A stretch of 64,000 nt of DNA from Palaemon carinicauda (GCF_036898095.1 NC_090765.1:25844211-25908210), one strand, 5' to 3'; numbered from the stretch's first letter, positions 49,121 through 62,901 are shown. Program-made: numbers and translations. The notes: generated from the sequence alone by a model not told the origin.

Positions 49121-49171
49121 TTCTGGAGGCAGATCTGGAGACCTTGGATTCGGTTCTTTCGCTTATTTCCT
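49121..49171 (-). CDS. LUBEL: LUBEL small exon (51 nt)
   Basis: Acceptor TTCATCAG, donor AGAA|GTACGT, phase 1 on both sides. It reads EISERTESKVSRSASR, basic/serine-rich. It fits between its neighbours without disturbing the frame and can be skipped. It is too short to confirm by homology. Confidence 0.6.
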
Positions 49172-50027
49172 CTGATGAAGAAAAATAAGGAAATTGTATG
49201 TAAAGAAAAATCTAAAAACAAAAATTAATTTCATGGGAAACTAATTTCTCTAGAATTACCCAGTCTTGTACGCTTTTCTGACTGAAATCATTACATAAAC
49301 CTGGAAAAGGAAGCTATGATCAAAAGAATTTTAATTTCCCAAACTACATTTACATAGCCTGTAATATGAGTAACATTTACTGGGAAACTTATTGGAAATT
49401 TAAAGAAATTAATTTCTTAATAGATATCAAACCAAAACAAATATGTGTAGAAATATAATACCACTAAAAAGGTTGATTTAAATCTTTATCACACAAAAAC
49501 ACAGGGAAAATTAGATCCAAAGGTCTAGGAAGCTTGTGAAAATATGAAACATAGTACAGCGTATCGATATCATCGACAACCTTATTGAAATGTGTAAAGT
49601 ATGCATAAACCTTATTACTCAATACTATCAGGTCTACTAATTTATTTTGTACACTTATGATGTCCCTGTCCTTATCTCTATCTCTGCACTATCACTCGAA
49701 TGCTTTAGAGGAGTATCAGCACATCAAGAAGTATGGTTTGTGTAAAAAAAAAAAAAGCTAACATCTACTGACACCTGAAATCCATTTCAAAACAGATTGC
49801 TTGAGTCAAACCTATGATAAAACCACTCCACAGTTCAAATTTGCAATATATACAGATATCTATATAGGAGAACCATAATATAAGCAAAACAAAGATTCGA
49901 TATATGTCCAAATGAAATTTGCAAATTAAACAAAAAATAAGAAGAAAACAAAGGCGAGGAAAAAAATTCGGATGTGTAGCACAATATCTAGGAGAGAAAG
50001 TATGTGGGTGAAATTTCAGGAACTCAC

Positions 50028-50090
50028 CTTCTTCAGGTATTGTGTCTAAAGTACGAAGGTGATCCTCATCATCTGAGTCAGACACAGTCA
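50028..50090 (-). CDS. LUBEL: LUBEL small exon with SIM-like motif (63 nt)
   Basis: Acceptor CGCATAG, donor GAAG|GTGAGT, phase 1 on both sides. With the completed first codon it reads VTVSDSDDEDHLRTLDTIPE. The hydrophobic V-x-V next to an acidic, serine-containing stretch looks like a SUMO-interacting motif. That function is inferred. Confidence 0.72.
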
Positions 50091-50640
50091 CTATGCGGAT
50101 GCAAGCAGAACAAAGAAAAGAAAGGTAAGTGAGCAGAAATAAGTAAACAAATAAGTATTTCAGCCTTAATTGAAAGACTGGTTTCAGCCACAAAATGCAA
50201 AATAAATATTATAAGGAAATTAATAAATGAAGCAAAAATAACCGGTAGAGCACATTTTATACTTCGTCATTAGGTTCTCAGTCGTCAGTCTAAATCATAT
50301 CTTTTACAATGTCATTACACAAGGCAGAGAATATCAGTCTCTTATTTCATGATGTAGAATATGTTTTGGAAATTAAACCAAATCCTTGCGTGAAATAAGA
50401 ACAATTTGGGCAGATTCTGATACCTGTGAATAGCTGTACCAGCACTAAAATACGACATGAGTACAGTACATACCAATGTTAATTCTTCAATCCCATGAAA
50501 AATAACATAATTTTCATAAACTGTTTCGTACTTTATACAATCCAGCCGAAAACAGATTTATATTTGACGTTTAATCTCACCAACGTTTATCGCCACATTG
50601 ACCGACTGAAATCAAGCATTTGTGATTGGATGCCCAAGAT

Positions 50641-50644
<4 letters not shown>

Positions 50645-50685
<41 letters not shown>

Positions 50686-50699
50686 GGGGGGGGGGGGGT
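50645..50699. repeat. T40/G-run homopolymer
   Basis: A poly(T) of about 40 is followed by a run of about 15 G, in a LUBEL intron. Confidence 0.95.
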
Positions 50700-51954
50700 T
50701 AATTTGGACCAGTTAGGAAACTCAAAGCATATTTGACAATTGAATGCAACTCTTACTGGTTTGTGACAATTTAGAGCTTGGTTTCATTTCAGTTACTTCA
50801 GAGAATACGAACACAAGACCTTAAACTCCACAGCAGTTTCAGTGTCAATATTACGTCCCATCATGAGTAACGTCAAGAATGTTTTCCTAACAGTGTCCAA
50901 AACAGTACATTATTTGATTGGAAATGGTTAAGGAGAAGCAATGTTAAATACTTGCCTTCTACTTATTTAGTTATATTACTGACATATTTAGTGAATGCTG
51001 TAGATTCTTTTAGCCAGACTAGTTATTTCATCTTTGAAATTCGAAAATCTAATTCCTAAAAAACAGTATTATAAGTGACTGCATTTCAATGAAGGCAATA
51101 CATCGGCTTAACTTGATGGGATTTCACTGTGCACATTGATTTTACTTTTTAGTGTTATGGATATCTTATTTCGTATCTGTAATACTGAAGGGTCTCACGA
51201 AAATTTAATGAATCTAAGAAATTTTCATTTTTCATTTATGTTAATTTTTACCATCCGTTTGTTAATCGCATTTCCACCTAACTCAAAATAATCTTTTGTA
51301 TTTAGTACAAAAATTTTTGTAAAAAAATAATGATTAAAACAAAAATCAATCGTGGCCCTATTTCTTGTTTCTATAATTCCTTTGTTGTCGATGGACAGGA
51401 AATTTACTATGAAAATCGATGTCGGATAAAAAATGGATTGAGATGTAGACTTATGCTTATAATTCTCAAGAGCTGATTTACATGTAGTATGGAAGTAGTA
51501 TATCCTCAGCATGGTCATTAAAAAACACTCACTGAAGATCAAAAAATTTAGATGCTAAAAGGTAGCTTTCCCTGCATCTTTAAAAAAAAAACTACTGCAG
51601 TTTTAAAATCTTCCATGTATTCGCAAGCTATAAAATAAGGGGTATAAATTTGATTTGCTCTCACTTGGTTCATAATTCCTCATAAGTAATTCAAAATCAA
51701 ATTATACTGTATAGCAACTGGTTTACTGCATCGATGTAAAAAGGTTTCACTGATGCACACAATCACTCTGCTATTGGAAGGCACTGCCATTGCAACACCT
51801 AATACGAAGGAGACATTACGATACGTGTATTTCAATTTGAATTGCTGTATAATAATCTAACTCGAAAAGAGGACGAAAAAGGCAGCAGTACTTAAGCAAA
51901 GTAATAAACTACGACCTATTCACAGTAATTAGCATACATGCATGCACTGTGAAT

Positions 51955-52915
51955 TATTATTATCATTACTACTACAAGCCAAACTGGAACCCTACTTTGA
52001 AAAACAGAATGCTAAAAGCCTAAGAACACAACAAAAAACATTCAAGTGAGGAAAAAAGGATTGGGAAGGAAAGAAGAAAATGACAAATAATATAAAAACA
52101 AATAATATAAATAATAAATCAAATTACTAAGATAATCAAATTAAAAAAAAAAAAAAAAAAAATACACCGATGCGAGATTCACGCCATTCTGCATGATGAT
52201 TACGATTGTTTGACAATTTAGTCAACATAAATATATCCCGATTAGCGCGTTGTATTGTACTTCCCACAAGGACACCATGACTGTCAGTGATAACGGCATA
52301 TCTAATATTTTGACTTGGTGGATGACATAGTCTGGTGATACATGAATGCATAGGTTTGAGAAATTTCATTTATCTTGCATAATAAACTTATAGAACGATG
52401 CGGCCAGAGATTAATATCAAGACAAAAAGTATAAAATGTAAAATGTATAATGTAAAATTCAATAGACCTGACAATTTAGAGATGAATAAAACGGCAAAAA
52501 AAAAAAAAAAAAAAAAACCGAAACATGGAAACGATGATCAAAGCATTGTAGAATAAAAGATTCAAAATAATTCTTCAAGATAGACAGGTTTCCAAACATC
52601 TTGAAAGTTTTTCAGAACATTGAATAGTTCTGTAGTTAAAGAATACACACTTTTCTCAAAAGTAAATGTGCAATAAAGTGGGAAAAAAAGGGGTTGTTGA
52701 GGTGTTAGAAATATTGATAACCAAATAATCCGGTAGGTATCGAGTGCTTTAGACCTATTAATAATAATAGCTTGGATATTTCTAAAGCTTAACTTCATCC
52801 CCCATGATGTACACCATGCACTAATATTAGACAAATATTTGCTATAACATTTAGCAACCACAAGTCTATCCTCAGAAGCTAGGATTGGCGCAAAGAGATT
52901 AGCATATGTCTATAA
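51955..52915 (-). mobile_element. LINE remnant with RT palm piece and 3' end
   Basis: Minus-strand pieces in order: ASEDRLVVAKCYSKYLSNIS and WCTSWGMKLSFRNIQAIIIN (52730-52915), which match the RT region after the YADD box in LINEs (W-C-x-x-W-G-M-K-L). A diverged C-terminal piece (52136-52369) and the (AAT)-tailed 3' UTR motif at 51955-52060 follow. Frameshifts throughout. It links the tailed repeat family to a LINE with this RT. Confidence 0.75.
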
Positions 52916-53699
52916 AATAGCTTGTTTATAAAGCCAAAAACCATATCGTGCATAAATGATATAAAACATAATACCCCGAGAGAACTTAAATGCAGAACAT
53001 TATTTCCTTCCTCTAGTCACTATAATGACACAATTATTCTTAGCAATTTATAATTTAAAAGTTCAATAATAATGTTAAGAAGAAATTAACTCCCATCTGA
53101 CTAAGTCTGAAAACAAGAGCTTCAGGATTACTAGGTCGACTCAAAAGCAAAGTCAAGAACAATCATATGAATTTAAAGGTCAGGATTACGACACTGAAAA
53201 ACGTAAGAAAATCACAAGTAAAATTGCATACAGGAATTCCTGGCATCTTATCACACCCTTACTGAGCAGAGAGTTCCCGTCTGTTGCCTCGCCCTCTCCC
53301 CTTACACTATCTTTTCGGTTACTCACCGCACAGAAAATGTGACAGGGTGCACTTCCTTAGAGATTGGTGTGCCAGAAATTCCTATGCCCAACTGTACCTA
53401 AGCCGTGACGAATTTTTTAGTCAAAATAAATTTAAGGGAACATCATTTTTTAACAAAGCCCATCAGACATTTTGCCAATAGATATTTAAGAAATTTGGAT
53501 GATATGGAAGTTAGAGAAATTGATTGGTAATCAACCGAGATGAAGTTACAACAACCAAATTTAACCAAATGGAATAAAATTACCAATTTTTCAAATGTGA
53601 AAGGAATTATTCTAGAGGTACGCTGGTTTCGGGGTCAGGACAACACTCAAGAGACGAGTTAACTCTGGGCTAGTTTTTAAACAAATGTAACCCTGATGA

Positions 53700-54003
53700 A
53701 AGTCATAAGTTACTGGATGAAACATCTGTCGCCAGATATTGAATGGTACATCATTGCTGCCAACAAATCGTATCGACACGAGAATAGTTACAGATGGCTT
53801 CAAATTATTGGAACCTAGATATATGTCTACTTTAGGGTCCAGAGCCTTTAAATATGCGGCCCCGAGCCTATATAATAAGCTCCCACGAAACATTCGAATG
53901 ATTGAAGACATTAAGGCTCTCAGGAGGAAACTGAAGATTTTCTTATATCATGAGTCTTTTGACAGTGACGATTTAACAGTAATTGAACAATATATGATAT
54001 GAA
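53700..54003 (+). mobile_element. LINE C-terminal remnant
   Basis: Plus-strand frame with TRIVTDGFKLLEPRYMSTLG, then SRAFKYAAPSLYNKLPRNIR, then IKALRRKLKIFLYHESFDSD. The R-A-F-x-x-A-A-P-x-L-Y/W-N-x-L-P-x-x-I-R pattern is typical of the C-terminus of LINE reverse transcriptases in invertebrates. The upstream part is not preserved. Confidence 0.78.
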
Positions 54004-54985
54004 ATGTTAAATACTCTGAACGAACAAGATAAAACGACAGTGGAGATCCTGTAGAGAGTGGGGTTCCCCTGCTGTATGGGACCGGAAAAGCAGCCATCAA
54101 AGTAAGTACAGCAAAGTAAGCAGATTTACTCTATCCCTTTGGAATTTTGTCCTTGAGCATGAGAAAGATTATCTGAGATTGAAATTTTTTTTTATCTTGT
54201 TATATTGGGTGCCATATATACCATCACATATGATGGAAATTGTTTAAAAAAACAAGCTCAAATGTATGTATCTATATATACTGAATATATAAATGCACAA
54301 AAACACTCTTATCCCCTCATATTTCATCTGAAGGACATTCGGAATACTACTGGATCTCCTATATTTGCAAATCATTTAGGAGTTTAGCTGATATGGAAAG
54401 TGGTGCTCATATCATGAGGTGTATTACACTATCATTGCCAAGAAAAAAATAATTGTATGATATTTATGCGATGGTCAAACGCAGGTTATTTTAGAGGTCA
54501 TGTGTCATATAACAGATAATGAGTAGAATTAAATAATTGTGAGAAAACTATAAAAAAAAATGTCATAAGAAATCTCCACGAAAAAAAAGTAAGAAAAAAA
54601 AATTTGTTAAAGGCTAATAACTAAAAATCTCATCAAATGCCTGACCCACTTCATCCTAACACAAAACTTAGTTAACATCCATAAAACCATAATCAATTTT
54701 GACTTAAGTTTCAATATCATTTGGATCCACAATCGATTACTTTCAGAATGAACACAAACACCTATTCATATGCCTAAATTATTCTCTTTTTTTTTTCTTT
54801 ACAAGACGTAACCTAGAGCAAAGAATTCCACTCCTGGATATACAATACAGATTTACTAATAATGAAAAGCCCACAAAATTGTATCCCATTCCTTTAACTC
54901 TTAACATCCTGACAATTGTTTCTATCTGTTGCGCATGTTTTTCTTCAACTCCAAATTCAAAAAAGTAACACAGTCATTGTTTTAC

Positions 54986-55228
54986 CTTGTCCAGTGGTGT
55001 CCTCTTCCCCTTCAGAGGGTTCGGGAGTGGTCAAAGTATTTTCTTGACCCTCAGGGGTAACTGATCTACTTTGTGACTCCCTGGCGGACGTTTCTCTAGC
55101 CATGGCTTTAGCTATGGCCTTGCCTACAATGACAGATGCCTTCTGGACTGTAACGGGTCCTGGGCGTGTCTGAGCCATTCCAGGCTCATCCAGATAAGGA
55201 CTCTCCTTGCCTTGATCATCTTCAATAT
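54986..55228 (-). CDS. LUBEL: LUBEL exon, disordered acidic/serine-rich
   Basis: Acceptor CTTCCAG, donor CAAG|GTAAAA, phase 1 on both sides, 80 full codons. It reads IEDDQGKESPYLDEPGMAQT, a short helix-like VQKASVIVGKAIAKAMARE, then a Ser/Thr/Glu-rich tail (TPEPSEGEEDTTGQ). No domain recognised. Confidence 0.82.
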
Positions 55229-55557
55229 CTGGAAGGCATAAAACAACATCAACTCAGTTGATTTTCGGGTTTTGAGCTCCTGAATAGTTAGTATGAATAA
55301 AAGGCAAACAGCAAAGCAAAAGAAAAGTTGTAGTTTGAGGTACTGAGTAAGCTGAGAAAAAAGTAGAATCCAAAATGGAGGAAAATCAAATAGGAGATTG
55401 GGAGTATAACAGTGAAAATAATTTAGAGCTGATTCATTCCTTATGGTCTTGTAAAGGATAAGAGTGGAAATGAGGTATGAGAATGTGGCCGTGTTAGTCA
55501 AAAGGGGACCACAAAATATACCTCTCGGGTAAAACACCACCGCCATATCTCATTTAC

Positions 55558-56328
55558 CTTCAGACTTCCCCTTGGTTGATGGATCTGCATCTGCTTCCAA
55601 GTTACTTTCAGCTTGGTTTTTGACATTTTCGTCAGCTGTGTCATCTTGATCAACGTCACCTGTTTGCTCTTGATTAACAGCATTCATTTCCTCGTGCTCA
55701 GCAGCTGGGACCTGGGCAGTCTGTATTACCTCTGATTTGACATTGATGCTGGCAGCACTTAGGGAGAGACTGAGTCTTCCAGTGGTAATGCTGACTGACT
55801 CTTCTTCTTCATCACTGACTTCGTAGTCCTCCAACAATAGGGAGTTCCTAGCTGAGGAAGGAGCAGATTTACTCTCAGCCTGACTTCCAGCTGGAACGTT
55901 TTGAGCAGCTACTCTTTCTTTTTCCTCAAAGGGTGTAGCAATTGATTCATATCCATCGGGGGTGCGAAGATCCTGGAATGGTTTCTGATGAACGAAAGAG
56001 GATTGGACCTTCTCGGTGGTGTGTTCAGAGGTCTGCTTTTGTGTCGAAAGACTGACGTGTAGTGTGCTTGAGTACTTTCTTGCCTTCTTAGCAGCAGCTT
56101 TGGTACCTAACGTGGACTTTCCATCCTGCATTTCCCGCGGTGGTTTTGGGGTGGCGTTCGCTCGACTGTCAGCTGAAGAAGTATCATAATTTGAGGATAT
56201 GAAAGATGAAGGCTTATAAGGTGTGGCCTCTTCCCCAGAGTTAGCAGGGGTAACGCGCCCCTCAGAATACTCTGATACAGAAAGGTCAGCGTAGTGAGTG
56301 AAAGCCTTGAGAGGGTGCACCACCACAT
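55558..56328 (-). CDS. LUBEL: LUBEL large exon, disordered
   Basis: Acceptor CCCCCACAG, donor GAAG|GTAAAT, phase 1 on both sides, 256 full codons. It starts VVVHPLKAFTHYADLSVSEY, includes LRTPDGYESIATPFEEKERV and LEDYEVSDEEEESVSITTG, and ends in a Gln/Asp/Glu-rich stretch. Its P-D-G-Y-E-S motif parallels P-P-D-D-Y-E-S in the 47240-48118 exon, hinting at an old exon duplication. No folded domain seen. Confidence 0.85.
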
Positions 56329-56860
56329 CTGTGGGGGGACAGATGTTCCCTCAGTTAAAAAGATTACAGTCTACAAGTGTTCAGCATAGGCTCTCATCTA
56401 CTACATGCAACCCAGAGCGGAAACAATGAAAAGAAAAATAAAGGCCTTATCGGAACAGAACTATGAAGATATGGGCGATGGAGTGAAACACAGAGAGACA
56501 AGGAGCATTGTCAACATTAGTGGCCCATGCAAGGGAGAAGGTAATTTAGTTCTCACACTTCCATAGAAAAGATGCATTGAAAGTGCCACTTCTTGAACTT
56601 AGGAAATTTACATAAATTCGCTCATCCCGGGCTAAGCACAAGTGAAATATTAGAACACAGAAATGTTGTCGTTAAAAGTGTTACAGAGAATTTCCAGATA
56701 TAGCTGCCCTACCACAATGTCCCTGTATGAAATGGAATAAACTGAGAACTTGATTGATTACAAAGAATTGGACAAAGGATAACTACACACAATAATGTGG
56801 AACAGGGGAAATTTCCGACAAGTGTCACAGAAGGGAACATATGAGATGAACAGCAAGTAA

Positions 56861-57111
56861 GGCCGGGAGCACACTAGCGACTCTGTGGCGCCACAAAGCC
56901 ACAGCATCGTGTGGCAGGGATGTGGTCTCCCATAGGTTTCCATTGTTTTCAAGTTTTGCCGCGCAAACTAGCGACTGTGGCGCTCTGTCGCTCATCCCCG
57001 CCACAGTCGTGGCGTGGCTTTCAAAACAATGGAAACGTATGTGAGACCACATCCCCGCCACACGATACTATGGCTTTGCGGCTCCACAGAGTCGCTAGTG
57101 TGCTCCCGGCC
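56861..57111. mobile_element. PIF/Harbinger-like MITE, 251 bp
   Basis: Long inverted repeats run inward from GGCCGGGAGCACACTAGCGA on the left and its complement on the right, covering most of the element. It is flanked by TAA on both sides (56858-56860 and 57112-57114), the 3-bp TWA duplication typical of PIF/Harbinger. Non-coding; it lies in a LUBEL intron. Confidence 0.88.
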
Positions 57112-57456
57112 TAAAAGATATGAAAGTGTGTTTTACAGAAATGGTACAAAGAGAGAAAGCAAAGACGAGACAAATAACGGCAGGCCATAACCGATGACAT
57201 GTGGAAGGCAAGCAATTGGGAACAGGTAATCTAAAGTATATCATATTGATTAAAACTTTTATATACCATATACACCTTAGTTAAAGAGAGAAATTACCAT
57301 AACCTTGTGGAATGTGAAGTGAAAAAGGGCTATAGTACGAGGCTCAGTAACGGTAAAAAAAAAAAAAAAAAAAAAAATGTCCAAATGAAAAGGCCAGGGT
57401 AGGATGACATGAAAAAAAAAATATTAAAATCTTAACTATCAATCATATACTCCGGT

Positions 57457-57597
<141 letters not shown>

Positions 57598-58771
57598 TGT
57601 GTGTCTGTATGTTTGTGTATTTGTGTGTGAGATTTGTGCTTTCTGACCGTTTATACTTTCAAAGCTTGAAGGAAGAATATAATGATTAATTAATAACAAG
57701 ATTGAACAATTTAAGGTAAATTGACGATTTCCTACAGCATTCTTAAAAACAGTTTTACTAAAAGCGAAAAAATCCCATAAATATTGTTACTTTTGAGGAA
57801 ATTGATCAAGTCAGTCTTTGGGCAGATTCATTGGCATCTTCTATGAATGAGTGAAAAAGATACAATAAGTAACCAGTGAATAAAAAGGGATGTAGTGAGA
57901 CACTCCAAATCACCATATCTTCACACTGTCACTGTCTTATAAGTAAATGAGTCAATAATTTCATTAATAACTTAATTTCTCGTTTGGCCATGCATGTTTG
58001 GGTCACAGAGATAAGCAAAAGAGTGAAAAAACCAAAGAAAAGAGCTTTACTGGTGAGATCTTTTTACTACAAGCTGTGCTCAAGTTATAAAAGAAATAGA
58101 ATTATTACAAAAGAAATTAAAGAAGTTCCAAACCATTATTTTTATATACCAAGATGAAGCATCTAAAGAATACGTCTTGAAGTTTCAAAGCATGCAAGAT
58201 ACAGTTATTTTCTGGGACATCCTGTAAATAACCTCAACAGAACAATGGCCATTGGCTCTATAGTTCAGAAGATCATTACATATTCCTTGTACAAACACAA
58301 ACATGTTACTTAACATAGAATATTATACCCTTCATTAAAACATTAAAAAAAAAATAACTGATTATACCAATACCTGAAAAAAAAAAAAAAAAAAAAAAAA
58401 ACGCTTTAAAAGTCATGTTTCAAAACCAAAAATATTTCACATTTCTATGAAGAGTAACATGACACACCCAGAAAAATATACAACATTATTGTTGTTTCTC
58501 TAAACATTCAATGTTTACGTCAGGTATACATACATCGTAGATACCGTATTTTCACAATTATCTTCATGCCAGAGGTAACCATGTTTTTCTAGCATTTGAT
58601 CATTTACCGATTTCAAAACGAGAGAAGTATGTGGCCGTAACACGCCATGACATTCATCGCTTTCGGATTCAAAAATTGTTCAAATGACGCATAGCAACTC
58701 CTAACTTAAAAGCAAGGGGAGATAAGAAAACTGAAACAAGTGAACATTAAAACTAAATTAATATATAGCAC

Positions 58772-59037
<266 letters not shown>

Positions 59038-59369
59038 TCTATAGGAACATGCTACCGATTTATGCAAAAATGAATACCCTTAACATTATCGTTATATTTG
59101 TCAGAAGTGTTTAGCCATTTCATTTCAAATTAGTGAAAATAAAAAAAGAAAAAAAAATTACGTTCCTTGTGACACGAGTCTACTGGTAATTCGAAATCAA
59201 TTCTTAACAAAATCAAGTCTTGAAATACGTAGTTTTGTTTTTGACTTAAGAAAAAAAAAATCCGCTACAATGCAATAAGTTATAGGTTTGCAAGGATAAA
59301 ATATACTTAACAAACCATTTTTGAAACTTATGCAACTATATTTCAGAAAAAATAATGTGATGGAAGGTT

Positions 59370-59374
59370 GAGAG

Positions 59375-59459
<85 letters not shown>
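59370..59459. repeat. (GA)n microsatellite
   Basis: About 90 bp, starting 75 nt inside the intron that follows the LUBEL exon ending at 59535; it is (CT)n on the transcribed strand. Confidence 0.96.
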
Positions 59460-59460
<1 letters not shown>

Positions 59461-59534
59461 CCTCCAACTCGATCTTAGGCAAGACGTAGAATATTCATCA
59501 TGTTGTTTCAACTGAGACTCGAACACCCACCCAC

Positions 59535-59612
59535 CTTCTTTCCTGACGAACTGCAGCTCTTCAAACTGGTCGTCGTTTTGAGCATCGTCGTGTGCTTCTT
59601 CCTCCTCTTCGC
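59535..59612 (-). CDS. LUBEL: LUBEL small acidic exon (78 nt), most 5' certain exon
   Basis: Acceptor GCACCCAG, donor GAAG|GTGGGT, phase 1 on both sides. It reads EEEEEAHDDAQNDDQFEELQ, then FVRKE. Its phase joins exactly to the exon at 56328 (split Asp codon). Acidic and probably disordered. Confidence 0.72.
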
Positions 59613-59819
59613 CTGGGTGCACAGAGAGAACACACAAGTCATCTATTAGCCAAAAGGAAACAAGACAAAACTCTTCCCATGCCATCAGTCGATGCAATTG
59701 AAAATCTCCCTCATTGGTTTGTTATTCTTTTCTATTTTCGGCCAATCATCAGGCGATTAGGGAGACACAACGAACCAATCAAAGAGATTATTAAAGCATA
59801 CTTTATTAATCGAACTTTT

Positions 59820-60260
59820 TAATGGTCGTGTAATTATAAGAGATCTTTTGTCTGAAAGGTAAAGAACAACATATATTGAACCTTTGTAACTTTTGGACAA
59901 AATTTGATGCAATTCGGATTATTCTTTCCCGCAAATAATCCTCAACTCCACTTGTGATAACAGAGGGAATATTTATGTAAGTATAGGATTTCGCACTTTA
60001 AATTCATTAGTTTCTTTTTTAATACTAAAGTAAAAAAAGACATGTTCTCTCGAATAACAAAATCGAAATAAGTCAGTTGTGCAATGAAACATAGATACAC
60101 ACATACTAACCAAAAACAAACAGATTTCTTAAAGCAAGGTTAAATCAAAAATTAAGACACGATTTATTAAATAGTGGTATTTCTCTAAGGTTACACTGAA
60201 TTCGATACAAAAGTTACTAGCTTATATGCATAAATAAAAATCTATCCAACCATACAAATA
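59820..60260. other. AT-rich spacer, no gene seen
   Basis: Likely intron of LUBEL; nothing recognisable. Confidence 0.4.
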
Positions 60261-60261
60261 T

Positions 60262-60682
<421 letters not shown>

Positions 60683-60689
60683 ACTGTAT

Positions 60690-62125
60690 ATGTGTCTGTG
60701 TGTGAATCAGTGCGAAGGCCGAAACGATGAATTCTCAAATGGTAGCTCTCTCATTTTTCGTTGAAATACTGTACTTCAAATCCGAGCTCAGAAATATGAT
60801 GAGGGAACTTTACTTCCCCGCAAGGATTCGAGATAGGATCAGTAAGAGCAGGATTGATACTTTATCCCTAGCAGGTCATCGGTAAAAAGCACAACTTCTT
60901 AACGACCTCGGTCTTAGTCCTATTTTAGATTTTGAATTGCAAGTTATTCAGTAAGAAAATCAATTGCAAATACTAGGAAATAGAAAAGTTAAAAATTCTT
61001 TGTGTTGGTTGTTGTAAATGTGACCAACACACACTCACGTAATAATACGAAAAAAAAACTAGGAAGCTTGATTAATTGTTGTAATAAACAAGAAAAAAAT
61101 AATCTAAACTTAAAGCTAAAATCACATAACACCCGCCTATATGAGGTAGGCCTATTCAAAATAAGAGAAATATCAAACGAAAATAGAGATTTTTCAAGGA
61201 TTTTTTACAACAAAAATATGGGCAAATGATAAATATCATAACAGAATAAGTAAGAAAAGAACCAGTATTTGCAAAGAACTATGTTTCAAAGTATTGCCAA
61301 CATTTTGTCCAAAAGTGTAACCAACAAAAATACCAGGCAAGGAGGATATGAAGAGCATATCGATTGCAAATAAAAAATAACAAAAAGGTTGCGGCAACAA
61401 AATTAAAAAATATATATTTTCTTGAGTTTTTTTGAAGAGTATTAAAATCCTTATTAAACGTTTGTTTAATATCTATCTTATGATTGTTATATTTAGATTA
61501 TAGCCTGTAAAAATGGCTTTTCGAGACTTACTACACTAAGATACATATACATTAATTGCACCAATTCAATATCCAAAGCAATAGAAACAGCCAGTTTTGA
61601 CTCAGGGACATTAGATAATTCTAATTATTGCAGAATTACTTCATTTTAAAATTAAAACTACGGAATTTGAAAACCTACTTTACTGTACTTAGGAAATCAA
61701 TAAGTCATTTCTACGAGAATTCATAAGACTTACAACTCCATCAATCATAACCTGAAAGGAAAAAAATAATTTACTGGATTCTACAACAAACGCAAACTTC
61801 ATACCTCAAACTACCAGATTTATTACTACATTTTATCTACGAAAACTAAACGATACTAATAAGAGTAGTTAATTTAGGAGTATGTCAACTAAATTAAAAA
61901 GCAAATTACAAATGATAACTTACAATTCTCTCATGATAAAGAATCGTAAATCAATGTCATGCAAAACTTTATCATTCTCTAAAAAAAAAAATTAGTTATC
62001 CAAGAATGTAAGCAGGGTGATGCATAGTCGTGGACATCTTTTGTTTTAACTTGACGACAATAGTATCTAGAAAATTAAATCAGGGAAGTTTTCAATTCAG
62101 TAGTTCATAACATATTGTCATCGAC
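60690..62125. other. AT-rich spacer, no gene seen
   Basis: Only short open frames (for example 61002-61229), with A-rich composition and no motifs. Confidence 0.4.
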
Positions 62126-62127
62126 CA

Positions 62128-62129
<2 letters not shown>

Positions 62130-62197
<68 letters not shown>
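62130..62197. repeat. (GA)n microsatellite
   Basis: About 68 bp pure GA. Confidence 0.96.
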
Positions 62198-62200
<3 letters not shown>

Positions 62201-62484
62201 GAGAACAACAATTCTTATTAGCAAATTTCCATAAATCTCAGAGAACTGATTAAATGATAAATGTTGATTACAGTAAAGTAGAGACACAAAGACTTTTTAG
62301 GAAATTCTACAATTAATAATTTCAAAACATCAAATAATGGATTAGAATTTTTGGGGCTCAGATATCTAACTTCCCCTGATCCATTTCACCTTTGACAACT
62401 TTCTTAATTGGAATAATTGTGTTCATCCAGACAAAATTAAACACAGCTCTAATTCTTGGAGATGAAAACCACAACCGTACTGTA

Positions 62485-62487
<3 letters not shown>

Positions 62488-62522
<35 letters not shown>
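62488..62522. repeat. (TAG)n microsatellite
   Basis: About 11 TAG units. Confidence 0.95.
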
Positions 62523-62604
62523 AATGGATCAACCTCGCTAGCAAGTAGTAGTTATAACATAAGCAGTTGAGTATGTAATGGAAGTTTAGATTTGTGTTTG
62601 GGGC

Positions 62605-62889
62605 AGCAATAATTCGTTACGAGTAAAAGTGAAGGGAAAAAGCACTAATAAAGGAGCAGTCGTCGAGTGCCGACCTGACTGTGGATCGGAGAAGGCCTCC
62701 AAGGGGTCGGAGTCCCCCTCGGCATCGGAGAAGACGGCGTCTGTCACAACCATCAGGAAAGGGAAGGCGGCAAGGAAACGCCCGAAGAAGCAAGTGAGTA
62801 AAGAGAGCGATAAGAAAAGAAATGAAAGGGCAAGGCTGAAGGGCGCATCTGGGGGAAGCGAAAGGGGACACGAAGATTTCTGGAATTAA
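62605..62889 (+). CDS. Candidate lysine/serine-rich coding segment (plus strand)
   Basis: A GC-richer island in AT-rich DNA with an open plus frame lacking an ATG: KGKSTNKGAVVECRPDCGSE, then SESPSASEKTASV, then KGKAARKRPKKQ, to a TAA at 62887. A good donor (CAA|GTGAGT) lies at 62792 and a possible acceptor (GGGGCAG) at about 62607, so it could be an exon of another gene. No homology recognised. It competes with the minus-strand reading at 62675-62740. Confidence 0.3.
   Translation, partial: SNNSLRVKVKGKSTNKGAVVECRPDCGSEKASKGSESPSASEKTASVTTIRKGKAARKRPKKQVSKESDKKRNERARLKGASGGSERGHEDFWN
62675..62740 (-). CDS. LUBEL: Candidate further upstream LUBEL exon (66 nt)
   Basis: On the minus strand an acceptor GTGACAG and donor TCAG|GTCGGC enclose AVFSDAEGDSDPLEAFSDPQ plus one serine, phase 1 on both sides, as in all LUBEL exons from 59612 to 47240, with acidic character and high GC at third codon positions. 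The donor is weak. It overlaps the plus-strand candidate, and only one is likely to be real. Confidence 0.35.
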
Positions 62890-62901
62890 TTGCTCAGCAC
62901 A

